NCBI RefSeq assembly: GCF_003261175.1
Contig: NZ_QLNP01000102.1
Location: forward strand, 26,503 to 90,502
Length of the DNA: 64,000 bases
Direction: 5' to 3'
Source of the DNA: Arthrobacter globiformis
GTDB lineage: Bacteria > Actinomycetota > Actinomycetes > Actinomycetales > Micrococcaceae
The notes beneath the pieces were generated by a model. It searched no databases. It saw only the letters and a program-made list of their open reading frames with translations, and was not told the DNA's origin. Position numbers and translations under genes: made by a program. Numbering within the stretch: the stretch's first letter is position 1; every line of letters begins with the position of its first letter. Shown piece after piece: positions 36,188 through 49,253 of the stretch.

Positions 36188-37729
36188 TTAGAGGGGGAGG
36201 GGGACGAGGCCGCCGAGGTGGCGGTATTTTTCGAGCCGCTGGGGGAGGAGTTCGCCCATCCCGGACGCCGAGAGCGCCGCCAGTTCGTACTCGATCGCCT
36301 GCCCCAGCCGGTGGCAGAACGCCCGGCCTTCGTGGGCGGCGTCGGGGCGTTCGTCCACGATGTGCTCCACCATGCCATGGGCGTGGAGTGAGGCGACGTT
36401 GACGCCCTGTGCCTCAGACATCGCCGGTGCGAACTCGGTGCTGCGGTGCATGATGGCGCTCGCACCCTCGGGCGGCAGCGGTGACAGCCAGGCATGCTGG
36501 GCCGCGATGGTGCGGTCGGCCGGGAACAGAGCCAGCGCCCCGCCGCCGGTGCCCTGGCCCATCAGGACGGACACGGTGGGTGAGTTCAGGCCGATGAGGT
36601 CGTGGAGCGACCTGGCGATTTCGCCGGCCAGCCCGCCTTCTTCGGCTTCCTTTGACAGGGCCGCGCCGCCGGTGTCGATGACCGTCACCAGGGGCAGCCC
36701 AAGTTCCTCGGCCAGCCGCATGCCGCGGCGGGCTTCACGCAGCGATGCCGGACCCATGGCGGTCTGCTGGGAGGGCCGGGGCCGGGTGTGTCCGATGACC
36801 ACGCAGGATTTCTGGCCGAAGCGGGCCAGTGCCAGCAGCAGCCCGGGGTCCTTTTCGCCCTGGCCGGTGCCGTTGAGCGGAAGCACGTCGCGGGCCCCGT
36901 AGGCCAGCAGCTGCCGCAGGTCAGGGCGGCGCGGGTTCCGGGAGATTTCGATCGATTCCCAGGCTCCGGCGTCGGACGGTTTCACGGACAGCGTCCGGGG
37001 CGGCCGGATCTGCGCGGGCGGTCCGGCGACCAGGATGCTCAGGGCGCGGTCGACGACGTCTGACAGCTGCCACGGCGGGACCACCGCGTCCACGAGCCCC
37101 TTGTCGAAGAGGTTCTCGGCCACCTGGACGTTCTCCGGAAACGGTGCACCGTACAGCGCCTCGTAGACCCGCGGCCCGAGGAACCCGAGGAGGGAGCCGG
37201 GTTCGGCCACCGTGATGTGCCCGAGGGAGCCCCAGGAGGCCATGACGCCGCCGGTGGTGGGGTGCCGGAGGTAGACCAGGTACGGCAGGCCGGCCTGCCG
37301 GTGCGCCCGGACCGCCGCGCTGATCTTCACCATGGACAGGAACGCGATAGTGCCTTCCTGCATGCGGGTGCCCCCCGACGCCGGACCGGCCAGAAGCGGA
37401 AGCCCTTCCCGGGTGGCGCGTTCGACGGCGTTCACGATGCGTTCGGCTGCGGCGAGGCCGATGGAGCCGGCCAGGAACCGGAACTCGCTGACGATGACGG
37501 CCACACGGCGGCCGCGGATGAGGCCCTCGCCGGTGAGGACTGATTCGTCGACGCCGGACTTCTCCCGGGCCGCTGCCAGCTCCTGCCGGTATTCCGGGCT
37601 GGGTTCCGGGTCCACCACCGGGGAGTCCCAGGATTGGTAGGAGCCGGGATCGAGCACGGCGGCGATGAGTTCGGCAGCATCAAGGTGCCGGACCTTCTGA
37701 CCTCTGCCCATATTCTGACCTGAGCCCAT
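36188..37729 (-). CDS. Acyl-CoA carboxyltransferase (AccD-AccA fused type)
   Basis: A 513-residue protein with both crotonase-like halves: an AccD part (ASGGTRMQEGTIAFL, PTTGGVMASWGSLG) and an AccA part (GHTRPRP, VTVIDTGGAALSKEAEEGG, MGQGTGGGALAL). The zinc-ribbon cysteines of E. coli AccD are absent. I chose the ATG at 37729, just after the CoA-transferase stop. It would move CO2 between biotin and an acyl-CoA. Beside a CoA-transferase and a MatC carrier, it may run backwards to decarboxylate malonyl-CoA; that is inference. No biotin carboxylase gene lies in this cluster. Confidence 0.88.
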   Translation of the reverse strand: MGSGQNMGRGQKVRHLDAAELIAAVLDPGSYQSWDSPVVDPEPSPEYRQELAAAREKSGVDESVLTGEGLIRGRRVAVIVSEFRFLAGSIGLAAAERIVNAVERATREGLPLLAGPASGGTRMQEGTIAFLSMVKISAAVRAHRQAGLPYLVYLRHPTTGGVMASWGSLGHITVAEPGSLLGFLGPRVYEALYGAPFPENVQVAENLFDKGLVDAVVPPWQLSDVVDRALSILVAGPPAQIRPPRTLSVKPSDAGAWESIEISRNPRRPDLRQLLAYGARDVLPLNGTGQGEKDPGLLLALARFGQKSCVVIGHTRPRPSQQTAMGPASLREARRGMRLAEELGLPLVTVIDTGGAALSKEAEEGGLAGEIARSLHDLIGLNSPTVSVLMGQGTGGGALALFPADRTIAAQHAWLSPLPPEGASAIMHRSTEFAPAMSEAQGVNVASLHAHGMVEHIVDERPDAAHEGRAFCHRLGQAIEYELAALSASGMGELLPQRLEKYRHLGGLVPLPL

Positions 37730-37731
37730 AT

Positions 37732-38967
37732 TCAGCGGCCTTCCCCGGCGGCGGCAGCAGCGGCGTCGGCCGGGACAAGCCCCAGCCATTGCCGGATCTG
37801 CTCGCCGTCCTGGTCCAGCAGCGGCGGCGCAGTGTGGGCCTTCAGCGTGGTTTCCGCGGTGTCCGCGGCGCTGAAAAAGCGCAGCGGCGGGCCGGGCAGG
37901 GTGACGTTGCCGAGGATCTTATGGTCGACGTCGATCACCAGGCCCTGGGAGTGGACCTGCTCCCACTCATAGACCTCGTCCAGGGTGCGGACCTTGCCGG
38001 CCGGGATCCCGGCGTCGTTCAGCTTTGCGAGCAGCGGCTCCGCCTCGAACTCGGCGAACGCGCGCTCCACCTCCTCGATGACCTTTTCCCGGTTCCGGAC
38101 GCGCTCCGCGTTGGACGCGAACTCCGGACGGTCCGCGTCGATGCCGAACGTGGACGCGAACGTGCGCCACAGCTTCTCGCTGCCCACGCTGATCTGGACG
38201 CGGCCCTGCCGGCAATGGAACAGTCCGTACGGCGCGATGGAGGGGTGGTGGTTGCCCTGCGCCTTGGGGACCTCACCGGCAACGGTGGCCCGGGTGCCCT
38301 GGAACGCGTGCACGCCGATGAGGGCGGCGAGCAGCGAGGTGCGCACGATCTGCCCCTGGCCCGTCCGCTCGCGCTGCAGCAGCGCCGCGAGCGTGCCGAA
38401 CGCCCCGTACATGCCGGAGAGCAGGTCCGCGATGGGCACGCCCACCCGCTGCGGATCGTCCGGGCCGGAACCGGTCAGGGACATCAGCCCGGCCTCACCC
38501 TGCAGGATCTGGTCGTAGCCGCTCCGGCGTGATTCGGGGCCGTCGTGGCCGAAACCGGTGATGGACAGGACCACCAGGGCAGGGTTCAGCGCGTGCATCT
38601 CCGCGGCGGAGAAGCCGAGCCGGTCCAGCACGCCGGGGCGGAAGTTTTCGATGACGACGTCGGCGCGTTCCAGCAGTTCACGCAGCACCGTCCGCCCGTC
38701 GTCGCTCTTCAGGTCCAGGGCGATGGATTCCTTGTTGCGGTTGCAGGAGAGGAAGTACGTGGCCTGGGGATCATCCTCGGGGCCGACGAACGGCGGTCCC
38801 CAGCCGCGCGTGTCGTCTCCCGTGCCGGGGTTCTCAACCTTGATGACCCGTGCGCCGAGGTCCGCGAGCATCATGCCGGCGTGGGGTCCGGCCAGCGCAC
38901 GGCTCAGGTCCACTACAAGGTAGCCGGCGAGGGGCCCTTCGGGCTGAGGCGTGGATTCATGGCTCAT
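37732..38967 (-). CDS. CaiB/BaiF family III CoA-transferase
   Basis: A 411-residue enzyme. The start MSHESTPQPEGPLAGY is preceded by AGAAGGAAC; a longer frame upstream is not protein-like. Family marks are 'LVVDLSRALAGPHAGMMLADLGARVIKVE', 'RNKESIALDLKS', 'ENFRPGVLDRLG', and the region VPIADLLSGMYGAF, in which Asp181 aligns with the catalytic Asp. It transfers CoA between carboxylic acids (for example succinyl-CoA or acetyl-CoA to a dicarboxylate). Between a MatC carrier and a carboxyltransferase, malonate is the likely acceptor. Confidence 0.92.
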   Translation of the reverse strand: MSHESTPQPEGPLAGYLVVDLSRALAGPHAGMMLADLGARVIKVENPGTGDDTRGWGPPFVGPEDDPQATYFLSCNRNKESIALDLKSDDGRTVLRELLERADVVIENFRPGVLDRLGFSAAEMHALNPALVVLSITGFGHDGPESRRSGYDQILQGEAGLMSLTGSGPDDPQRVGVPIADLLSGMYGAFGTLAALLQRERTGQGQIVRTSLLAALIGVHAFQGTRATVAGEVPKAQGNHHPSIAPYGLFHCRQGRVQISVGSEKLWRTFASTFGIDADRPEFASNAERVRNREKVIEEVERAFAEFEAEPLLAKLNDAGIPAGKVRTLDEVYEWEQVHSQGLVIDVDHKILGNVTLPGPPLRFFSAADTAETTLKAHTAPPLLDQDGEQIRQWLGLVPADAAAAAAGEGR

Positions 38968-39034
38968 GCTGGGTGTTCCTTCTCTTGCTTGGAGGGGCTG
39001 CTGGTGCTGGTCCCGGGCATTTACGTGGGGCCGG

Positions 39035-40423
39035 CTACATCCAGCCGGGGAGGACCATGACCAGCCAGGCGATGGCGGGGCCGGCGACGACGACGATGCC
39101 GCTGTAGGCCAGGATCTGCTTGTAGAACTTGTCCTTGTCCACGTCCTCGGGGGCGTTGGCGAGTACCAGTGCACCGTTGGTGGAGAACGGCGAGACGTCC
39201 ACGATGGTGGCGGCGACGGCCAATGCTGCGATCACGCCGACGGCTCCGATTTCGCCGCTGGACAGGAACGGGACGGCCAGCGGGATGAGGGCGGCCAGGA
39301 TGGCCGTGGAAGAGGCGAAGGCCGAGACAATTGCGCCGATGTAGCAGATCAGCAGGGCCGCGAGCAGGGGCATCCCGAGATGGGCGACGCCGTCCGAAAC
39401 GAACTTGATGGTGCCGGCTTCCTCGAGGACGCCCACGAAGGTGAGCATGCCGCAGATGAGGAGGACGGTGGACCAGCTGATTTTGTTGATGGCGCCCTTC
39501 TGGGCGGCCGGTGAGACGAGGGCGAGGACCATGGCGATGGTGATGGACACGAAGCCGACGTCCACTTTGAAGCCCAGTGAGATGACGGCCAGGGCGATCA
39601 GGCCGGCGATGGTGACCAGCTGCGGAACGGTGGCGCGGGCACCGACGGCGTCGGCGGACTTGGCGGCAGCAGAGGAACCGGACGTGCCTTTGGCTGCGAC
39701 GCCGGATGAGGAGATGTCGGTGCCGGAGCCCCGAAGAGTGGCGCCGGCGGCGCGGGCGCCGACGCTGACGGCCATCCTGGACTCGGCAGCCTGTTCAACG
39801 AGCCGGCCGGTCTTGGTGGAGAGCAGTTTGCTGCCACCCAGGACGATGAAGAGCACCACAGCGATGGCGAGGTTGAAGATGAAGCTGGCGAGGAAGATCG
39901 CCATCGGGCTGGCTGCCAGATCCGTCTTCGCGATGATGCCGTTGACCGTGACGCCGTAGACGGCGATCGGGGAGAAACCGCCGGCCTGCGCGCCGTGGAT
40001 GACCATCATGCCCATCATCAGGGGGTTGATCTTGTGCTTGGCGGCGAAGCTGAGTGCGATCGGGGCGATGATCGCGACGGCGGCGGGGGACAGGGCACCA
40101 ACGGCGGTGATGACGGCCGTGATGGCGAACATGACCCAGGGGATGAGCGCCACCTTGCTGCCCACCATTCGGACCGCGCCGCGGACCAGCAGGTCGATGG
40201 TGCCGTTGTTCTGGGCGATCGCGAAGAGATAGGTGACCCCGACAATCGTCAGGAACAGGCCGCCGGGGAAGTTGGCGAGAATGTCGCTGGTGGACATTCC
40301 GAGCACCACCGAGCCCAGCAGGAACGCGCCTACAAAAGCCAGGGCGCCCATGTTGAGGGGCAGCACCGTGGCCAGCAGGAACATCACCGCCAGGATGATG
40401 ATGGAGAGGACGGGAGCGGACAT
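39035..40423 (-). CDS. matC: MatC-type dicarboxylate/malonate carrier (SLC13/ArsB superfamily)
   Basis: A 462-residue membrane transporter with about 12 helices. The MatC N-terminal domain is clear (PLNMGALAFVGAFLLGSVVLGMS, split here; 'GGLFLTIVGVTYLFAIAQNNGT'), and the C-terminal half has 'ASSTAILAALIPLAVPFL' and 'VDVSPFSTNGALVLANAP'. A Ser/Ala-rich cytoplasmic loop (about residues 222-260) separates the halves. It takes up malonate or a similar dicarboxylate. First gene of the leftward operon with the CoA-transferase and carboxyltransferase. Confidence 0.88.
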   Translation of the reverse strand: MSAPVLSIIILAVMFLLATVLPLNMGALAFVGAFLLGSVVLGMSTSDILANFPGGLFLTIVGVTYLFAIAQNNGTIDLLVRGAVRMVGSKVALIPWVMFAITAVITAVGALSPAAVAIIAPIALSFAAKHKINPLMMGMMVIHGAQAGGFSPIAVYGVTVNGIIAKTDLAASPMAIFLASFIFNLAIAVVLFIVLGGSKLLSTKTGRLVEQAAESRMAVSVGARAAGATLRGSGTDISSSGVAAKGTSGSSAAAKSADAVGARATVPQLVTIAGLIALAVISLGFKVDVGFVSITIAMVLALVSPAAQKGAINKISWSTVLLICGMLTFVGVLEEAGTIKFVSDGVAHLGMPLLAALLICYIGAIVSAFASSTAILAALIPLAVPFLSSGEIGAVGVIAALAVAATIVDVSPFSTNGALVLANAPEDVDKDKFYKQILAYSGIVVVAGPAIAWLVMVLPGWM

Positions 40424-40483
40424 CGTTGTGCCTCCGGGGTGAGAGTTGATGTGATGTGGCTTACAAGCTCACTGGCCTAGCCT

Positions 40484-40496
40484 CCTAGACACTAGG
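40484..40496. promoter_or_regulatory. Palindromic operator between matC and gntR
   Basis: CCTAG-ACA-CTAGG is a perfect 5-3-5 palindrome in the 128-base divergent region, in a TAG-rich context (another GCCTAGCC lies 8 bases away). CTAG is rare in such genomes, which makes the site stand out. Likely bound by the adjacent GntR protein. Confidence 0.65.
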
Positions 40497-40551
40497 TGAC
40501 TTTGTCAATACTCCTCCGCTAAGCTGGACCCAGATCGCCGGAAGGACGCGC

Positions 40552-41253
40552 ATGCCCAGGAAGACAGCAACGCAACAGATTTCCCGTGTCGCCCGGCCCC
40601 GGCTGTACGAACAGCTCGTGGAGCAGCTCATGGATTTCATCGAGTCCGCGCAGCTGGGGCCCGGAGACACCCTTCCCGCCGAGCGGGACCTGGCTGAGCG
40701 GCTAGGCGTTTCCCGGGCCACGCTTGCCCAGGCGCTGGTGGCGCTGGAAGTCCTGGGCGTGATCGATGTTCAGCACGGGACCGGTGCTGTGCTTGTCTAC
40801 CGGCCCAACGTTCCCTCCGTGCTCAAGGGGCTGCGCGAGCACCGCAGCCGCCTTCCCGAAATTGTCGAGGCCCGCAGCACGCTCGAGGTCAAGCTGGCCG
40901 AGCTTGCTGCCGAGCGCCGCACCGAGGCGGACATGAAGGCGATCGACAAAGCCCTGGACGTCATGGCGGAAGAGGTGGCGTCGGGCGCTAAAGGGGCCCA
41001 CGGCGACGAGCTGTTCCACCAGGCCATCACCGCCGCCGCCCACTCCGGCGTGCTCGCCCAGCTCATGACCTTCATCGCCGAGATGATCCTCGAAACGCGG
41101 CTCGAATCGCTGGGACAGCCCGGCCGGCCGGAGCAGTCGCTGGCATCCCACCGCAAAATCGCGGACGCCATCAGGGTCCGCGATGCGGGGGCCGCCGCGG
41201 CGGCGATGCTGGACCACATTACCCTCGTGTCCGACGTCGCCCTGCTGAAGTAA
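40552..41253 (+). CDS. GntR-family regulator (FadR/FCD), MatR-like
   Basis: A 233-residue regulator with winged helix (LYEQLVEQLMDFIES, LAERLGVSRATLAQALVAL) and FCD domain (EARSTLEVKLAELAAE, ELFHQAITAAAHSG). It is divergent from matC, as MatR is in malonate operons, and is probably the malonate-responsive repressor. Only 4 bases separate its stop from the GTG of the amidotransferase. Confidence 0.9.
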   Translation: MPRKTATQQISRVARPRLYEQLVEQLMDFIESAQLGPGDTLPAERDLAERLGVSRATLAQALVALEVLGVIDVQHGTGAVLVYRPNVPSVLKGLREHRSRLPEIVEARSTLEVKLAELAAERRTEADMKAIDKALDVMAEEVASGAKGAHGDELFHQAITAAAHSGVLAQLMTFIAEMILETRLESLGQPGRPEQSLASHRKIADAIRVRDAGAAAAAMLDHITLVSDVALLK

Positions 41254-41257
41254 GCAC

Positions 41258-41989
41258 GTGAAGCCGTTTCTGCTGCTCGCCTCGCGGGCCGAGGACGTCG
41301 CCGCGGACGATGAATACGAGTCGTATCTGCGCTTTTGCGGTCTGGAACTGCACCAGCTGACGCGGATCCGGATGGAGCGCGCGCCCCTGCCGGAACTGGA
41401 CCTGGACGACTATTCAGGCATCATCGTGGGCGGCAGCCCGTTCACCTCGAGCGACCCTCCCGAAAAGAAGACCGAAGTCCAGCACCGCGTGGAGCGCGAA
41501 CTGTCCGGGCTGCTGGACCGGATCGTGGCGGAGGACTTCCCGTTCCTCGGCGCCTGCTACGGCGTCGGTACCCTTGGCCTGCACCAGGGCGCCGTGATCG
41601 ACCGGACCTACGGCGAGCAGTTGGGCGGCGTGACCATCAGCCTGAGCCCGGAGGGCCTTCAGGATCCGCTGCTCACCGGCCTTCCCGCGCAGTTCACCGC
41701 GTTCACGGGCCACAAGGAAGGGTGCACGGTGCTGCCCGCGCACGCGGTGCTGCTGGCGAGCTCCGCCGCATGCCCCGTGCACATGTTCCGGATCAAGCAG
41801 AACCTGTATGCCACGCAGTTCCACCCGGAGCTCGACGCCGAAGGCCTGGTGACCAGGATCGACATCTACCGCCACGCCGGATACTTCCCGCCCGAAAGCG
41901 CCGGGGAGCTGATGGCGGAAGCCCGGACGTACACGGCCACCGAACCCATGAAGATCCTGCGGAATTTCGTGAAACTCTACGGCCGGTAG
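41258..41989 (+). CDS. Class I glutamine amidotransferase-like protein
   Basis: A 243-residue protein starting at GTG. The catalytic triad of a glutaminase is present: Cys100 (FLGACYGVG), His189 and Glu191 (TQFHPEL). Members of this free-standing group include GuaA-like and gamma-glutamyl hydrolase-like enzymes. It has no synthetase partner here. The 4-base gap to the GntR gene suggests co-transcription, though no link with malonate is evident. Confidence 0.88.
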   Translation: MKPFLLLASRAEDVAADDEYESYLRFCGLELHQLTRIRMERAPLPELDLDDYSGIIVGGSPFTSSDPPEKKTEVQHRVERELSGLLDRIVAEDFPFLGACYGVGTLGLHQGAVIDRTYGEQLGGVTISLSPEGLQDPLLTGLPAQFTAFTGHKEGCTVLPAHAVLLASSAACPVHMFRIKQNLYATQFHPELDAEGLVTRIDIYRHAGYFPPESAGELMAEARTYTATEPMKILRNFVKLYGR

Positions 41990-42049
41990 CCTCGGGCGGG
42001 GCCGTGTTCACGGGAACCGCATGTCCCGGGAACCGCCGTCGAATTCCCA

Positions 42050-42091
42050 TTGACTTCGGCCCGCAGAGGTCTACCGTTGAACTACGTCAAC
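42050..42091 (+). promoter_or_regulatory. Putative promoter and palindromic operator of the cupin gene
   Basis: TTGACT at 42050-42055 could be a -35, with TACCGT (42072-42077) as a weak -10. GTTGA-ACTACG-TCAAC (42076-42091) is a palindrome overlapping it. About 165 bases of leader would follow before the cupin ATG. Confidence 0.4.
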
Positions 42092-42254
42092 ATCTGATCT
42101 GTTGCGTGCGCGTGTGTGGCGAGGGGAAGCCACACCAAAAAGATGCGGCTGCAGAACCGTCACGTTCGGCGGCAGCCAGCACCTCGCCGGCATGGCGTTT
42201 CGCCCGGAAACCGCCTTCAAATTTCAGGTCTCAACCAATCTGCAGGTAACCTAC

Positions 42255-42653
42255 ATGACCGCCAATTTCATTACTGCCCTTGCCGTCAAATCCTTCGATG
42301 AACCGGACAAGAAAAGGTGCCCAGACAAAGCCGAGGTGGACTTGGTCAGCGTCAACGACTTCTCCGTTGCCCGGCTGATCCTCGCCCCCGGCTGGCGCTG
42401 GTCCGAATGCACCAAGCCCACGGAGCAAACGCCCTTCTGCCAGCACAACCACCTCGGGTTCTGCCTCTCCGGTGTCATGGAGGTGGAGTCACCTGAGGGT
42501 GCCCGCTCCTTCATCCGCGCCAATGACACATATGCGATTCCTCCGGGGCACGATGAGTGGGTGGTGGGTTCCGAGCCGTTCGTGGCCGTTGAGTTCCTCG
42601 GCGCGGCATCGTTCGGGCGCCCGGTCAGCCGCGGCCTCCACGCCCGAATCTGA
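42255..42653 (+). CDS. Cupin-domain protein
   Basis: A 132-residue single-cupin barrel starting MTANFITALAVKSFDEPDKK. It has the metal-site pattern CQHNHLGFCLSG (His-x-His) and a second motif PPGHDEWVVG. Such small cupins bind a metal and a ligand or have dioxygenase/isomerase activity. It stands alone with its own leader; there is no ribosome site of note. Function not assignable. Confidence 0.85.
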   Translation: MTANFITALAVKSFDEPDKKRCPDKAEVDLVSVNDFSVARLILAPGWRWSECTKPTEQTPFCQHNHLGFCLSGVMEVESPEGARSFIRANDTYAIPPGHDEWVVGSEPFVAVEFLGAASFGRPVSRGLHARI

Positions 42654-42757
42654 GTAGGACACGCGGCGGCTTGGCCCAGCGCCCCTTATTGGCATCGCGT
42701 TCTGCACGGGATAACGTCACTGCCATGGGATGCCGTTCCAGCTGAGGAGGCGCCGCC

Positions 42758-43774
42758 GTGGCCATCATCGACAACGCAGTGTACGTGGATGGGCACCGGA
42801 CGGCGGATCCCGAAGGACTGGAGGAAACATACTTCCTGCTGCGGCAACGCGAGGGCATGGCCTGGATCGGGCTCTACCGGCCGGACCCGCGCGAACTGCG
42901 GTCAGTGGCGGACGAATTCGAGCTGAGCCCCCTTGCGGTTGAAGACGCGCTGACCGGGCACCAGCGTGCCAAGCTTGAGTATTACGGTGAAACGCTCTTC
43001 CTTGTCCTGCGCCCGGCGCGGTATCTCGACGACGTCGAAAAGGTGGAGTTCGGCGAGATCCACGTTTTTGCCGGACCGGACTTCGTGGTTACGGTCCGCC
43101 GCGCGGAGTCCCCGGACCTGGCGCGGGTACGCCGCCGGATGGAATCGCAGCCGGAATTCCTTGCCCTGGGTCCCGACGCCGTGCTGTACGCCATCCTGGA
43201 CCAGGTGGTTGACGAGTACGAGCCCGTTGCGGCAGGTCTGGAAAACGACATCGACGAGATCGAGGACGAACTGTTCGGCGCGGACCCAGAGGTGTCCCGC
43301 CGCATCTATGAACTGTCCCGCCAAGTCATCACCGTGCAGCGAGCCACCGGGCCGTTGGCCGGAATCCTGCAGGCACTGGTCACCGGAACGCCGGACCACC
43401 ACCCTGGCCTCGAACTCCAGGACCACCTCCGCGATGTGCTGGACCACGTCCTGCGGCTCAATGACCGGATCGCGTCCTTCCGGGCACTGCTGCAGAACGC
43501 GCTCGCGGTCAATGCGGCCCTCGTTGCCCAGCGCCAGAACGACGAGATGCGCCGCCTCACGGAATCCAGCTTCGCGCAGAGCGAGCAGGTCAAGAGGATC
43601 TCTTCCTGGGCGGCCATTCTCTTCGCACCCACGCTCATTGGCACCATCTACGGGATGAACTTCCATACGATGCCTGAACTGGACTGGATCTTCGGCTATC
43701 CCATGGCGCTGGGGCTGATGATCGGCATGGGGCTGGTCCTGTACGCCACGTTCAAGCACAACAACTGGATCTAG
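42758..43774 (+). CDS. corA: Magnesium/cobalt transport protein CorA
   Basis: A 338-residue CorA channel subunit starting at GTG, with GAGGAG upstream. A large cytoplasmic alpha/beta domain (ALTGHQRAKLEYYGETLFLVL in part) is followed by long helices and two C-terminal membrane helices with the selectivity motif GMN (IYGMNFHTMPEL). It forms pentamers that take up Mg2+ and some divalent metals. Confidence 0.95.
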   Translation: MAIIDNAVYVDGHRTADPEGLEETYFLLRQREGMAWIGLYRPDPRELRSVADEFELSPLAVEDALTGHQRAKLEYYGETLFLVLRPARYLDDVEKVEFGEIHVFAGPDFVVTVRRAESPDLARVRRRMESQPEFLALGPDAVLYAILDQVVDEYEPVAAGLENDIDEIEDELFGADPEVSRRIYELSRQVITVQRATGPLAGILQALVTGTPDHHPGLELQDHLRDVLDHVLRLNDRIASFRALLQNALAVNAALVAQRQNDEMRRLTESSFAQSEQVKRISSWAAILFAPTLIGTIYGMNFHTMPELDWIFGYPMALGLMIGMGLVLYATFKHNNWI

Positions 43775-43895
43775 AACCGACGGCGCACCCGTCGACACCC
43801 CAATTGGGTGGAAACAGCGCAGGCGGGGCAACTTTCCCAAGGTTTCCAGAAGCAGCCGGCCCAACAATTGTGGTGTTCCACTCCCCTGGGGATCA

Positions 43896-43932
43896 GCAGA
43901 CCTGCGGCTCCGGCCGCAGGTCTGCCTTTTTT
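43896..43932 (+). terminator. Strong intrinsic terminator, after corA and before the subtilase
   Basis: Perfect 13-base arms GCAGACCTGCGGC / GCCGCAGGTCTGC around TCCG, then C and six T. This is the only hairpin in the window with a full U-tract. It lies 122 bases after the corA stop and about 160 bases before the subtilase, so it can end corA or act in a leader. Confidence 0.9.
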
Positions 43933-44091
43933 CCCAGGCAAGCGCAGGATCTTGCCGGTTTTAGCGCAGCTTTCGAAGCTTCCCCGAAGCTTCGGGCCAG
44001 CATCGGGGCTCCGGCGCTCCGCGGAAAATACACTGGAATCAGCTTCCTCTGGCTTTCCCGCCGGCCCTCAGTTCGTTCGAAGGAACCCACA

Positions 44092-46245
<2,154 letters not shown>

Positions 46246-46279
46246 GCCGCGACAAAATCTGAGCGACAACAAAACAGAG

Positions 46280-46311
46280 GCCGACGGCGGCACCAAAGTG
46301 CCGCCGTCGGC
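46280..46311. terminator. Bidirectional hairpin terminator
   Basis: Perfect arms GCCGACGGCGGCAC / GTGCCGCCGTCGGC around CAAA, then GTTATTG. It lies between convergent genes (subtilase stop 46245, secreted protein stop 46359). Confidence 0.85.
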
Positions 46312-46358
46312 GTTATTGAGTTGCTAGAACTTATGCAAATGGACTACTCGCCACTCTG

Positions 46359-46892
46359 CTAGTACTTCCTGTCGAGATCAATGCGTGCGTAGGCGCGGTC
46401 AGAGTCTGACTTCCATGTCCAGTGGTTGTAGCGGTCCTTGTCCTTGAACTGGATCTTGACGGTGTGGGACACCTTGACGTCCTTGTCGCCACGGTCGGCG
46501 TGTACTTTCGCCTTATCGTTGAAGTACTTGTCTCCGTGCACCCAGACCCAGCCGTGGTCACGCTTGAGGACGTCTTCCCCTCTTCCGTGGCCCTGGAACA
46601 TCTTGTGGTCGAAGTAGACCATGGTGCGCTTGTCGCAGTGGATCTTGAACTTGAACTCGACCTTGACGGACTTGCCGTAGTCCTTATCCCTGTTGCCGTA
46701 GTCAGCCTTCTTTGGCGTGTAGGCCGTGACTGAACAGTTTTTGTCGTTCCTGCCGTGGTCATACGACGGCGCTGCATTGGCGGCGCCGGCGAAGGCCAGG
46801 GGGCCACCTAACAGTCCCATAGAAACAGTCGAAGCCAAAGCGAGTCTGGCTACCAATGGGCGGCGCTGCCGTGTTGGTGAGATGATGGTCAT
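46359..46892 (-). CDS. Secreted Lys/Asp/His-rich protein of unknown function
   Basis: A 177-residue protein with AGGAGC before the ATG at 46892. A signal peptide (LALASTVSMGLLGGPLAFAG...ANAA) is followed by a mature part rich in Asp, Lys, His, Tyr and Trp, with a single Cys pair (NCSVTAY and IHCDKR) that may form a disulfide. No domain recognised. The AT-rich, Lys-rich coding sequence differs from its neighbours, which may indicate transfer. Confidence 0.8.
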   Translation of the reverse strand: MTIISPTRQRRPLVARLALASTVSMGLLGGPLAFAGAANAAPSYDHGRNDKNCSVTAYTPKKADYGNRDKDYGKSVKVEFKFKIHCDKRTMVYFDHKMFQGHGRGEDVLKRDHGWVWVHGDKYFNDKAKVHADRGDKDVKVSHTVKIQFKDKDRYNHWTWKSDSDRAYARIDLDRKY

Positions 46893-47147
46893 TGTTTTTT
46901 GCTCCTGCCTAGGGATGCACATTCATATAGGTTCGGGCAGGACTAGCCGATCACGGGGCGCGTGGAGACCTATCAACCACTCTTGCCACTTTATGATCGT
47001 CCACCGGCAATGACCGGCGGGCTGGGAGCCGGGTTCCCTCAAGGGAAGTGTCCGGATCCGGTATTCCAAAGTGTACCTCCGTAAGTGCGTGTCAACACTG
47101 ATTTACGGAAACTGTCAACCATGAGCGGTTGTATCCGGCAATGAAGG
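46893..47147. other. Intergenic promoter region, no gene seen
   Basis: The region before the secreted-protein gene is AT-richer than the rest of the window (for example ATTTACGGAAACTGTCAACC). It probably holds that gene's promoter. I see no further coding sequence. Confidence 0.4.
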
Positions 47148-47181
47148 GCAGCCGACGGCGGGCGGTCCCGGCGTCGGCTGC
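47148..47181 (-). terminator. Hairpin terminator after the alpha/beta hydrolase
   Basis: Arms GCAGCCGACGGCGGG and CCCGGCGTCGGCTGC (one mismatch) around CGGT, 18 bases beyond the hydrolase stop at 47200. Confidence 0.75.
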
Positions 47182-47199
47182 CCCTCCTTTTGCGGCGCG

Positions 47200-49213
<2,014 letters not shown>

Positions 49214-49253
49214 TCTACTGGCACCGGACGGTTCCTTCCGAAGGGCGACTGCC

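Noticed and set aside
37730-37789. Upstream start of the carboxyltransferase (adds 20 Arg/Cys-rich residues)
   Set aside because: These residues are the shadow of the CoA-transferase 3' end; the ATG at 37729 lies right after that stop.
43775-43932. Riboswitch (c-di-AMP, cobalamin or similar) in the corA-subtilase gap
   Set aside because: The terminator is real, but I could not match the region to the conserved core of any riboswitch class I know. A covariance search would decide.
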